This document shows, one piece after another, positions 41,940 to 49,325 of a stretch of 64,000 nucleotides of DNA (within the stretch, counting starts at the first letter, position 1; each line of letters starts with the position of its first letter). The DNA is from an uncultured Erysipelotrichaceae bacterium (lineage in GTDB: Bacteria; Bacillota_I; Bacilli_A; Erysipelotrichales; Erysipelotrichaceae): NCBI GenBank assembly GCA_902761625.1, contig CACWLH010000001.1:56212-120211 (forward strand), written 5' to 3'. The position numbers and the translations under genes are program-made. The notes beneath the pieces were generated by a model. That model saw nothing but the letters and a program-made list of their open reading frames with translations. It searched no databases and was not told where the DNA came from.

Positions 41940-42362
41940 ATGATCAGAAAAAGTGATGAGAAAGATCTGGAACAGATTCAGCGGCTGATACAGCTTCTGG
42001 AAAACCGTGAATTTGACCATGAGGATTTCCGGCGGATATACCATGCACAGCTGGCTGATCCGCGCTATATCTGCTTCGTATGGGAAAATGAAACGGGCAT
42101 TCATGGCTTGCTGAATATGCGCATGGAGGCGCAGCTGCATCATTGCGCAAGAACCGCGCAGATCACCGAACTGATCGTGGATGAAGAATGCCGCGGCAAA
42201 GGAATCGGAAAACAGCTGTTCACACATGCCTGCGCATATGCGAAGGAACAGGGATGCGCACAGATTGAGCTCGAGACAAGCCTCTGGCGCAAACGGGCCC
42301 ATGCCTTTTATGAAAGAGAAGGGATGATCAGCGATCACGCCTGGTATACGATGAAATTGTAA
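41940..42362 (+). CDS. GNAT family N-acetyltransferase
   Basis: 140 residues. The acetyl-CoA loop is ITELIVDEECRGKGIGKQLF (about 76-95), and the C-terminal RKRAHAFYEREGM is typical of the family. The start at 41940 follows AGGAGGG by about 5 nt. Two earlier in-frame ATGs lie upstream of or within the ribosome site and are rejected. It is divergent from padR; the shared upstream region may give shared control. Substrate unknown. Confidence 0.87.
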   Translation: MIRKSDEKDLEQIQRLIQLLENREFDHEDFRRIYHAQLADPRYICFVWENETGIHGLLNMRMEAQLHHCARTAQITELIVDEECRGKGIGKQLFTHACAYAKEQGCAQIELETSLWRKRAHAFYEREGMISDHAWYTMKL

Positions 42363-42417
42363 AAGCGGAAGAATGTCATCCGGATATCTGACATTCCTCC
42401 GCTTTTTGTTTTTGTTT
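42361..42417. terminator. Bidirectional terminator between GNAT and asnA
   Basis: AAAAGCGGA...AATGTCA pairs with TGACATT...CCGCTTTTT around a 10-nt loop; T runs on both strands. Serves the two convergent genes. Confidence 0.85.
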
Positions 42418-42419
42418 TT

Positions 42420-43430
42420 TCAGAGCAGCGGCATATTGTTTGCGGCACAGATTTCAAGCATCTGTTCGGGCCAGATGGAAGCCTGGACCTCGCCGATATG
42501 CGCCTTGTTGAGCAGCAACATGCACAGTCTTGACTGACCGATACCGCCGCCGATGGAATACGGCAGCTCGCAGTTTGTGATCATCTTATGGTAGGGAAGG
42601 ATCAGTCTGCCTTCGCAATGGGAAGCGCGGCACTGTGAGACGATGGAATTCTCATCAACGCGGATGCCCATGGATGAAATCTCCAGCGCTCTTTGCAGAG
42701 ACGGCAGCCAGAAGAGCAGATCGCCGTTGAGATCCCAGTCGTCATAGTCCGGTGCGCGTCCGTCATGGGGTCTGCCGCTGCGCTTGAGCGGATGACCGAT
42801 CTGTTTGATGAAGACGCATCCCTTTTCCTTGACAATCAGATCCTCACGCTGTTTGGGCTTGAGATCCGGATACATGTCCTCAAGCTCCTGAGAGGTGATG
42901 AAGAAGACATCATCAGCCAGATGGCAGACCGCCTGGGGATATTTGTACCATACCTCATGTTCCATATGCTTGATGACCTTGAAAATGTTGCGGACGGTCT
43001 TTTCGAGCATTTCATCGGTTCTTTCCGACTTGTCAATCACCATTTCCCAGTCCCACTGGTCCACATAGATGGAATGAAGATTGTCAACGAGCTCATCTCT
43101 GCGGATGGCATTCATATTTGTATAAAGTCCTTCGCCGTGGGCAAAGCCGTATTTCTTAAGGGCAAAACGCTTCCACTTGGCAAGTGACTGCACAACTTCG
43201 ATTCTTTCGCCGGTCAGCTCCTGGATGTCAAAGGTGACCGGTCTTTCAATGCCGTTGAGGTTGTCATTAAGGCCGGAGCTTCTGGTGACAAACAGCGGCG
43301 CGCTGATTCTGGAAAGGCCGAGTTCTCTGCCAAGCTCTTTCTGGAATGTGTCGCGGATATATTTGATCGCTTCCTGGGTTTCACGAACGCTCAGAACCGG
43401 ATCATAGTTGACGGGAATCTGTACTTCCAT
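42420..43430 (-). CDS. asnA: Aspartate-ammonia ligase (asparagine synthetase A)
   Basis: 336 residues. It makes asparagine from aspartate, ammonia and ATP, with a class II aminoacyl-tRNA-synthetase-like fold. Family features include [14 protein letters not shown] (about 45-58), DQWDWE (near 115), [20 protein letters not shown] (the aspartate and ATP site, near 240-260) and the C-terminal [18 protein letters not shown] lies 8 nt before the ATG; an upstream in-frame start has no ribosome site. It is monocistronic, with promoter 43456-43482. No asparagine T-box is visible in front of it. Confidence 0.95.
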   Translation of the reverse strand: MEVQIPVNYDPVLSVRETQEAIKYIRDTFQKELGRELGLSRISAPLFVTRSSGLNDNLNGIERPVTFDIQELTGERIEVVQSLAKWKRFALKKYGFAHGEGLYTNMNAIRRDELVDNLHSIYVDQWDWEMVIDKSERTDEMLEKTVRNIFKVIKHMEHEVWYKYPQAVCHLADDVFFITSQELEDMYPDLKPKQREDLIVKEKGCVFIKQIGHPLKRSGRPHDGRAPDYDDWDLNGDLLFWLPSLQRALEISSMGIRVDENSIVSQCRASHCEGRLILPYHKMITNCELPYSIGGGIGQSRLCMLLLNKAHIGEVQASIWPEQMLEICAANNMPLL

Positions 43431-43455
43431 GATTCTTACCTCACATATGCGCACT

Positions 43456-43482
43456 ATTGTATCACAAACATGGAGATTTGAA
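43456..43482 (-). promoter_or_regulatory. Promoter of asnA
   Basis: On the minus strand, TTCAAA (43482-43477), then TGATACAAT, an extended -10 whose hexamer is 43461-43456. Confidence 0.5.
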
Positions 43483-43546
43483 CTCCTCTAATTCAGCGGT
43501 TCAACGTAGTAAAGCGCACAAAAATCAAAATACATGTGCAAAGATC

Positions 43547-43581
43547 TTGAAAACACAATTAAATTGTATACAATTAAATTG
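43547..43581 (+). promoter_or_regulatory. OhrR operator overlapping the promoter of the thioredoxin-reductase-like operon
   Basis: Two ACAATTAAATTG units (43555-43566 and 43570-43581) are joined by TAT. They form a 26-bp inverted repeat (43556-43581) with one mismatched pair, centred on GTATAC. This is the arrangement of the known Bacillus ohrA operator as I recall it. It overlaps TTGAAA (43547-43552) and TACAAT (43569-43574). The ohrR-type gene is the second gene of this operon. Confidence 0.85.
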
Positions 43582-43600
43582 GCAAAGGAGAAATATCAAA

Positions 43601-44476
43601 ATGACACGTTATGACATCGCAATCATCGGAACCGGTCCTGCCGGTCTTGAAGCTGCAATTACTGCCAAAGTCAGAAACAAGAACATCATTCTTTTCGGAA
43701 ACAAGGATCTCTCCAATAAAATGCAGGTGGTCGATCACCCGATTCTCAACTATCTCGGTCTGCCGTCCGTGACCGGAAAGGAAATGGCCGCCGCTTTCAC
43801 AAAACAGCTCGAAGAGCTCGATATTCAGATTACGGAAGAAAAAGTCACATCCGTTTATGCAATGGGAAATTTCTTCGCACTCCAGCTCGGCAGCAATGAG
43901 ATGGCCGAAGCGGACAGCGTGATTCTTGCCAGCGGCGTGGTTGCCGGCAAGCCTTATCCGGGAGAAGAGAAGTTCCTCGGCAGAGGCGTGAGCTATTGCG
44001 CCACCTGCGATGCGCCTTTATATAAAGGAAAGGTCGTCGCAGTCATCGGCGGCGGTGCGGATGAGGAAGCGGAAGCCGACTTCCTTGGCGAAGTGTGCGA
44101 AAAGGTTTACTATCTGCCGCTGTATAAGGAAGAGCCTAACTTCACGCATGACAACATCATCGTTGTCCGTGAAAAGCCGGTTGAAATCAAAGGCGCCATG
44201 AAAGTGAACACCCTGCAGACAGACCAGAATGAATATGAGGTTGCCTGTGTCTTCATTCTCAGAGCCGCCCAGTTCCCCGGCCAGCTCGTTCCGGGTCTTG
44301 AAGTTGACGGCAATGCGGTCAAGGTTGATCTGCAGATGAGAACCAACCTTCCCGGACTCTTTGCGGCAGGCGATATCGCCGGTCAGCCGTATCAGTACAT
44401 CAAGGCAGCCGGACAGGGAAATGTCGCAGCTCTGTCAGCTGTCAACTATCTCGCGGAAAAACAGAGGAAACAATGA
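43601..44476 (+). CDS. Thioredoxin-reductase-like FAD/NAD(P)H oxidoreductase
   Basis: 291 residues, cytosolic. The FAD-binding start IGTGPAGLEAA (about 9-19), the redox pair CATC (Cys133, Cys136), the NAD(P)H-binding GGGADEEAEA (about 151-160) and the FAD-closing AAGDIAGQPYQYIKAAGQG (about 252-270) match low-molecular-weight TrxR. The NADPH loop lacks the usual GGGxSAxEEA and HRR motifs, so cofactor preference is uncertain. The ATG has AAAGGAG 10 nt upstream. It is the first gene of an operon with an OhrR-type regulator, so peroxide induction is expected. Its partner could be thioredoxin, glutaredoxin or a peroxidase. Confidence 0.88.
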   Translation: MTRYDIAIIGTGPAGLEAAITAKVRNKNIILFGNKDLSNKMQVVDHPILNYLGLPSVTGKEMAAAFTKQLEELDIQITEEKVTSVYAMGNFFALQLGSNEMAEADSVILASGVVAGKPYPGEEKFLGRGVSYCATCDAPLYKGKVVAVIGGGADEEAEADFLGEVCEKVYYLPLYKEEPNFTHDNIIVVREKPVEIKGAMKVNTLQTDQNEYEVACVFILRAAQFPGQLVPGLEVDGNAVKVDLQMRTNLPGLFAAGDIAGQPYQYIKAAGQGNVAALSAVNYLAEKQRKQ

Positions 44477-44477
44477 A

Positions 44478-44924
44478 ATGAGTGAGAAGTACGATTGTCT
44501 GCGGCTTGATCATCAGCTCTGTTTCCCTCTCTATGCGGCAGCCCGCAAGGTGACCGGAAGATACACACCGTATTTCCGGGAACTGGGTATCACCTATACC
44601 CAGTACATCGTGTTTATGGCATTGTGGCAGGAGGACAATCAGACAGTGTCTGAGATCTGTAAAAAACTCTATCTGGATTCCGGCACCCTGACTCCCCTGT
44701 TGAAAAAGATGGAGGAAAAAGGATGGCTGACCAGGACCAGATCCAAAGAAGATGAACGCATTGTGAGAATTACTCTGACAGAAAAAGGATGGGCTTTGCG
44801 GGAAGAGTGTCTTAAAATCCCCTTTGCGGTCGGCTCGTGCATCCATCTTTCCGAAGAGGATGCGGCAAATCTGCACCGCATACTGCATCTGCTTCTGGAG
44901 GGGGCAATTTATGACAATGAATAA
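44478..44924 (+). CDS. ohrR: OhrR-type MarR repressor (organic peroxide sensor)
   Basis: 148 residues. Winged-helix MarR fold with the OhrR hallmark LDHQLCFPLYAA. The reactive Cys is residue 15, as in the one-Cys Bacillus OhrR. The recognition region is YLDSGTLTPLLKKMEEKGWL (about 71-90), and the wing is RSKEDERIVRITLTEKG. Oxidation of Cys15 by organic peroxide should release the DNA. A near-exact OhrR operator lies in front of this operon, so it autoregulates. No ohrA peroxidase gene is beside it, which is unusual. Its ATG is 1 nt after the stop of the reductase gene. Confidence 0.92.
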   Translation: MSEKYDCLRLDHQLCFPLYAAARKVTGRYTPYFRELGITYTQYIVFMALWQEDNQTVSEICKKLYLDSGTLTPLLKKMEEKGWLTRTRSKEDERIVRITLTEKGWALREECLKIPFAVGSCIHLSEEDAANLHRILHLLLEGAIYDNE

Positions 44925-46038
44925 CGAAGCAAAATCAAGAGATACCATTATCGTGCGCACCAGCCTGATCGGCATCGGTGCCAATATATTCCTGGCCGCA
45001 TTCAAGGCAATGGCCGGTATTCTGGCCGGTTCCATCGCAGTTGTTCTTGATGCGGTGAACAACCTGTCCGATGCCATGAGCAGCCTGATCACAATCATCG
45101 GCACAAAGCTTGCGTCAAGAAAACCCGATGCCAAACATCCTTACGGATATGGAAGAATCGAATATCTCAGCGCAACCCTGATCTCGGTCATCGTTCTCTA
45201 TGCCGGTGTGACTTCCCTTGTGGAATCCGTCAAGAAGATCATCAATCCCGAGATTCCCGATTATTCGGTGCTCTCCCTTGTGATCATCGCCGCCGGCGTG
45301 ATTGTGAAAATCCTGCTTGGCCGCTATGTCAAAAGTGTCGGTGAAAAGGTGAATTCCGATTCCCTGATCAACAGCGGCGAGGACGCGACCCTTGACTCCA
45401 TCATCTCCGCATCCACCCTGGCCGCAGCCTTTATCTTCATGTGGACAGGCGTTTCACTTGAGGCATGGCTTGGCGCCGTGATCTCTGTTGTGATCATCAA
45501 GAGCGGCATTGAGATGCTCAGCGACATGCTCAGCAGGATGCTTGGCGAGCGGGTGGATTCCGATCTTGCCAAACAAATCAAGGCAACCGTGTGCAGCGTG
45601 GAAGGCGCCAGAGGCGCATATGATCTTTTCCTGCATGATTACGGTCCTGACCGGATGATGGGAAGCGTGCATGTGGAAGTGCCGGACACAATGACGGCGG
45701 ATCAATTGGACGTCATGACCAGAAAGATCCAGAACGCCGTACTTGAAAAGCACAATGTGCTGATGACAGCGGTCGGCTTCTATTCCCATAACACCAAAAA
45801 TGATGAAGCTGCCAAGATCTATGAGAACATCCGCAAAATCGCGGGTGAACATGAACATGTGCTTCAGATCCACGGCTTCTACTGCAACACTGAAACAAAG
45901 AAGATCCGCTTCGACGCGGTCATCGGTTTCAAGGCTCCGGACAGAACTGCCGTATGGCATGCCCTGACCCAGGAGGTTGCGGAAGCCTATCCGGATTACA
46001 ACGTCGCCATTACCATGGACAGCGACACATCCGATTAA
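44911..46038 (+). CDS. Cation diffusion facilitator (CDF) transporter
   Basis: 375 residues. Proton-coupled divalent metal exporter in the cytoplasmic membrane. Six transmembrane helices (about 20-225) carry DAVNNLSDAMSS (about 48-59, DxxxD-type site in helix II), KHPYGYGRIEYLSA, and a second site LINSGEDATLDS in helix V. The cytosolic C-terminal domain is extended, about 150 residues. The Asn in the helix II motif resembles Mn or Fe/Zn transporters; the metal is not decidable here. GGAGGG is 7 nt before the ATG, which overlaps ohrR by 14 nt. Peroxide control of a metal exporter would fit manganese or iron handling (inference). Confidence 0.9.
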   Translation: MTMNNEAKSRDTIIVRTSLIGIGANIFLAAFKAMAGILAGSIAVVLDAVNNLSDAMSSLITIIGTKLASRKPDAKHPYGYGRIEYLSATLISVIVLYAGVTSLVESVKKIINPEIPDYSVLSLVIIAAGVIVKILLGRYVKSVGEKVNSDSLINSGEDATLDSIISASTLAAAFIFMWTGVSLEAWLGAVISVVIIKSGIEMLSDMLSRMLGERVDSDLAKQIKATVCSVEGARGAYDLFLHDYGPDRMMGSVHVEVPDTMTADQLDVMTRKIQNAVLEKHNVLMTAVGFYSHNTKNDEAAKIYENIRKIAGEHEHVLQIHGFYCNTETKKIRFDAVIGFKAPDRTAVWHALTQEVAEAYPDYNVAITMDSDTSD

Positions 46039-46046
46039 ACAAAACC

Positions 46047-46079
46047 AGAATTCACAGAACTGCTGTGGATTCTTTTTTT
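46047..46079 (+). terminator. Terminator of the TrxR-ohrR-CDF operon
   Basis: AGAATTCACAG / CTGTGGATTCT with a 5-nt loop and seven T. Confidence 0.88.
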
Positions 46080-46104
46080 GTATGTGCAAGCATCCTGACC
46101 AAAA

Positions 46105-46141
46105 GAAAAAGACATGCCTTCTGTACTCAGAGGACATGTCT
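46105..46141 (-). terminator. Terminator of the capA gene
   Basis: On the minus strand AGACATG / CATGTCT (with flanking pairs) is followed by TTTTTC. Confidence 0.75.
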
Positions 46142-46148
46142 GCTGTTT

Positions 46149-47417
46149 TTACAATCCGATTTCAAAGGAATCATCATAGGCATGGACAACATCATCGATC
46201 AGATGCTGATAGAATGCCTGATATCCCGGGAATATGGAATCATCAAGATTCTTGTACCAGACACTTCCGAAGGATTCATAGTTGTTCGTCCATGTGTAGA
46301 GAAGATCGATCTTCACATCCGAAATGGAAAGATCAACTGTTCCGTCCGGATTGACGGTTTTATTGAGTGAAAGGGAAGCGCCCATGCCGGTGTTGACATC
46401 ATCATAGGTTGTCCATTCCGGGAAATCCTGTCCGTTGATGAGATTGCCAAGCGCATAGAAACAAAGGGTCTGTCCGTTGTTGAGCCACTGTACAGGCTGA
46501 ATGTTATGGGCATGATTGCCGATGATGAGATCCGCTCCCGCATCGGCCAATTGCTGGGCAAGTCTTAACTGTTCCTCATCCGGATTGTGGGTATATTCCG
46601 TACCCCAGTGGATGGAGACAATCACGAAGTCCGCCAGAGAATCCACACTTGCGACCAGATCAAGCATTTCATTTTCATAGCCGCGGTATTGATTGACCAT
46701 ATAGCCTCTGCCTTCCGGACAGAGATTGCCGTTCATATCGTAAGTCCAGGCGGTGAAGGCATAGGTGATGCCGTTGATCTCATGAATGATGGAGGCGTCA
46801 TGATCTTCCTGGGACACATAGGTTCCGTCGGTGACGATTTCCGGATGTGCTTTCCAGTAGGCATCGGAGCCCTCAATGCCGGGGGCGCCTTTATCAAGCG
46901 AATGGTTGTTTGCGGTTGAAACAAGATTGAATCCGCGCTCAATCATATAATCGCCGAAGGACTGCGGGCAGTTGAAATGAGGGAAGGGGGTGATGCCAAG
47001 CTCATCTCCGCCGAGGATGCATTCCTGATTATAGAAGGAAAGATCATAGTTGGCCGCGATGTCGGTGATGCCGTCCATCATCGGATGCCAGTCATAGGAG
47101 CCGTCCGGCTGTCTGGCATAATCGGAGTTGTTGACCTGCACCAGCGCATCGCCAAGCATGAACAGCGAAGCGCTGTGAACTTCCGGCTGTGCTTCCTGGG
47201 TAGGCTCAGGGGTCGGTTCAGGAATTTCTTCGGGAGTGCTGATCGGCAGCTCATCCTTGTCTGTTTCCGCAGAAGCGGTTTCCTTGTGCGCTTCGTCCTG
47301 CTGATTCTGTTTCGGACGCGTCAGTGCCCATACAGATGCGATGATAATGGCGCATACAAGCCCGATCAATGTAAAGAGAATCGATTTTCTCAGATGCCGT
47401 TTTTTTCTTTTTGCCAT
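46149..47417 (-). CDS. CapA-family surface protein (poly-gamma-glutamate synthesis type metallophosphatase)
   Basis: 422 residues. Lys/Arg-rich N-terminus, one membrane anchor (about 13-33), an acidic Pro-Glu linker (about 45-80), then the CapA metallophosphatase-like domain outside the cell. Ligand-type residues appear as FMLGDA, NQECIL, STANNHSLDKG, SIHWGTEY and GNHAHNIQP, so the metal site looks complete. CapA proteins take part in poly-gamma-glutamate export or related wall functions, but no capB or capC genes are here. The ATG has no ribosome site and lies 6 nt after TAGAAT, so a leaderless transcript is possible. It follows the ABC exporter terminator. Confidence 0.88.
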   Translation of the reverse strand: MAKRKKRHLRKSILFTLIGLVCAIIIASVWALTRPKQNQQDEAHKETASAETDKDELPISTPEEIPEPTPEPTQEAQPEVHSASLFMLGDALVQVNNSDYARQPDGSYDWHPMMDGITDIAANYDLSFYNQECILGGDELGITPFPHFNCPQSFGDYMIERGFNLVSTANNHSLDKGAPGIEGSDAYWKAHPEIVTDGTYVSQEDHDASIIHEINGITYAFTAWTYDMNGNLCPEGRGYMVNQYRGYENEMLDLVASVDSLADFVIVSIHWGTEYTHNPDEEQLRLAQQLADAGADLIIGNHAHNIQPVQWLNNGQTLCFYALGNLINGQDFPEWTTYDDVNTGMGASLSLNKTVNPDGTVDLSISDVKIDLLYTWTNNYESFGSVWYKNLDDSIFPGYQAFYQHLIDDVVHAYDDSFEIGL

Positions 47418-47434
47418 GAAAGTATTCTACCACT

Positions 47435-47463
47435 GAAAAAGCTCTCAGGAATGAGAGCTTTAA
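47435..47463 (-). terminator. Terminator of the ABC exporter operon
   Basis: AAAGCTCTCA / TGAGAGCTTT with loop TTCC and a TTTTTC tail on the minus strand. It begins at the stop codon of the upstream gene. Confidence 0.88.
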
Positions 47464-49325
47464 GCGGCAGCCTGTTCAAACTGCGAGTTATAGAGTTTTG
47501 CGTAGAAGCCTCCCTTTTCAAGGAGCTCCTCATGATGACCGATTTCCACGATATCGCCATGATCCATGACAATGATCATATCCGCATTGCGGATGGTGGA
47601 AAGACGGTGGGCAATGACGAAGGAGGTTCTTCCCTTCATCAGTTTTTCCATGCCTTTCTGGATCAGGATTTCCGTTCTGGTATCAACCGAGGATGTCGCC
47701 TCATCCAGAATCAGAATCTTCGGATTGCTCAGGAAAGCGCGGGCGATGGTCAACAACTGTTTCTGTCCCTGGGAAACGTTGGTGGATTCCTCGTTGATCA
47801 CAGTCTGATAACCGTCTTCAAGGGTGCGGATGAAATGATCGACATAAGCCTCTTCGGCGGCTTTGATAACTTCCTCATCGGTGGCGTCGGTTCTGCCATA
47901 GCGGATATTGTCCATGATCGTGCCGGAATGAAGCCATGCGTCCTGAAGAACCATGCCGAAGCAGTCTCTCAGATCCTTTCTGGTCAGATCGGTTGTCTTC
48001 TTTCCGTCGACATAGATATGACCGCTGTTGAGCTCATAGAAACGCATGAGCAGCTTGACAATGGTCGTCTTGCCGGCCCCGGTCGGACCGACGATGGCAA
48101 CCTGGGATCCTCTTGCGATATAGGCTGAGAAATCATGGATGATGACCTTGTCGGGATTGTATCCGAAGACGACATTTTCAAATGTGACATTGCCCTTGAT
48201 GCAGATGTTTCCATCCTCATCGCGGATATTAACGGGATTTTCGCAATCCGGGGATTCCTCCGGTTCCTCGAGGAATTCGAAGACTCTTTCCGCGGCCGCC
48301 GCGGTGGCCTGGAGGATATTCATGATCTGGGCGGTCTGGGTGATCGGCTGGTTGAAGTTTCTGACATACTGGATGAATGCCTGGATATCACCGATCGCAA
48401 GACCGTTATGAATGGCAAGATATCCGCCGAGCACACAGCAGCCGACATAGCCGACATTGCCGATGAAATTGGTGATCGGCTGCATCAGGCCGGACATGAA
48501 CTGGGCTTTCCAGGCGGCGTCGTAGAGCTTGCTGTTGAGCTCATGGAACGTTCTGACGGATCTCTCCTCACCATTGAATGCCTTCATGACAATATGGCCG
48601 CCATACATTTCTTCAATATGTCCGTTCACATTGCCGAGTGTGCTTTGCTGGGCTTTGAAATATTTCTGCGAACGGGTTACCACAAAGGCCGCACAGATAC
48701 CGGAAAGAGGTACAACCACAAGCGCCATGACCGTCAATTGCCATGAGATCGCCAGCATCATATACAGAACACCGCAGATCGTGACCAGAGAGGTGAAGAC
48801 CTGCTGAACAGACTGGTTGAGCGACTGGGAAACGACCGAGACATCATTGGTGACTCTGGAAAGCACCTCGCCATGGGTCTGGGTATCGAAGTATTTCAGC
48901 GGCAGACGGTTGATCTTTTCGGAGATCTCCTTGCGCAGTCTGTAAGTGATGCTCTGGGTGACGCCCGCCATCATCCATCCCTGGAAATAGCTGAAGATCA
49001 CCGAACAGATATAAATGATCAGAAGGTTTCTGAGAATCGTGCCGATTTTCGTGAAATCGATCGCGCCGGTACCGGAATACTTGGCAATCAGGCCCTCCGC
49101 AAGAGCGGTGGTGGCGGAACCGAGGATTCTCGGTCCGATGATGCCGAATATGGTGGAGCCGACGGCAAACAGAATGATAATGATGATCTGCACATAATAG
49201 GGGCGCATATAGCGGATCAGCTTGGCGATGGTGCCTTTGAAGTTCTTGGCTTTGTCGCCCGCCATCATACCGCGGCCGGGTCCGCCCGGACCTCTTCTTG
49301 CGCCGGTGTTTCTTCTTTCACTCAT
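47460..49325 (-). CDS. ABC exporter subunit, canonical ATPase half (permease-ATPase)
   Basis: 621 residues. A type IV ABC exporter half: Gly/Arg-rich N-terminus, six transmembrane helices (about 50-330) and an ATPase domain. Walker A is GPTGAGKTT (about 413-421), the signature NVSQGQKQ carries Gln in place of the second Gly, and Walker B is ILILDEATSS with the catalytic Glu present. It overlaps the second half-transporter by 4 nt (ATGA), so they form a heterodimer of the BmrCD/LmrCD/TM287-288 type. Likely substrates are drugs, lipids or peptides; unknown here. Confidence 0.93.
   Translation of the reverse strand: MSERRNTGARRGPGGPGRGMMAGDKAKNFKGTIAKLIRYMRPYYVQIIIIILFAVGSTIFGIIGPRILGSATTALAEGLIAKYSGTGAIDFTKIGTILRNLLIIYICSVIFSYFQGWMMAGVTQSITYRLRKEISEKINRLPLKYFDTQTHGEVLSRVTNDVSVVSQSLNQSVQQVFTSLVTICGVLYMMLAISWQLTVMALVVVPLSGICAAFVVTRSQKYFKAQQSTLGNVNGHIEEMYGGHIVMKAFNGEERSVRTFHELNSKLYDAAWKAQFMSGLMQPITNFIGNVGYVGCCVLGGYLAIHNGLAIGDIQAFIQYVRNFNQPITQTAQIMNILQATAAAAERVFEFLEEPEESPDCENPVNIRDEDGNICIKGNVTFENVVFGYNPDKVIIHDFSAYIARGSQVAIVGPTGAGKTTIVKLLMRFYELNSGHIYVDGKKTTDLTRKDLRDCFGMVLQDAWLHSGTIMDNIRYGRTDATDEEVIKAAEEAYVDHFIRTLEDGYQTVINEESTNVSQGQKQLLTIARAFLSNPKILILDEATSSVDTRTEILIQKGMEKLMKGRTSFVIAHRLSTIRNADMIIVMDHGDIVEIGHHEELLEKGGFYAKLYNSQFEQAAA

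Noticed and set aside
43470..43500. A tRNA-like TTTGAACTCC stretch upstream of the TrxR-like gene
   Set aside because: No cloverleaf, anticodon arm or acceptor stem can be formed around it.
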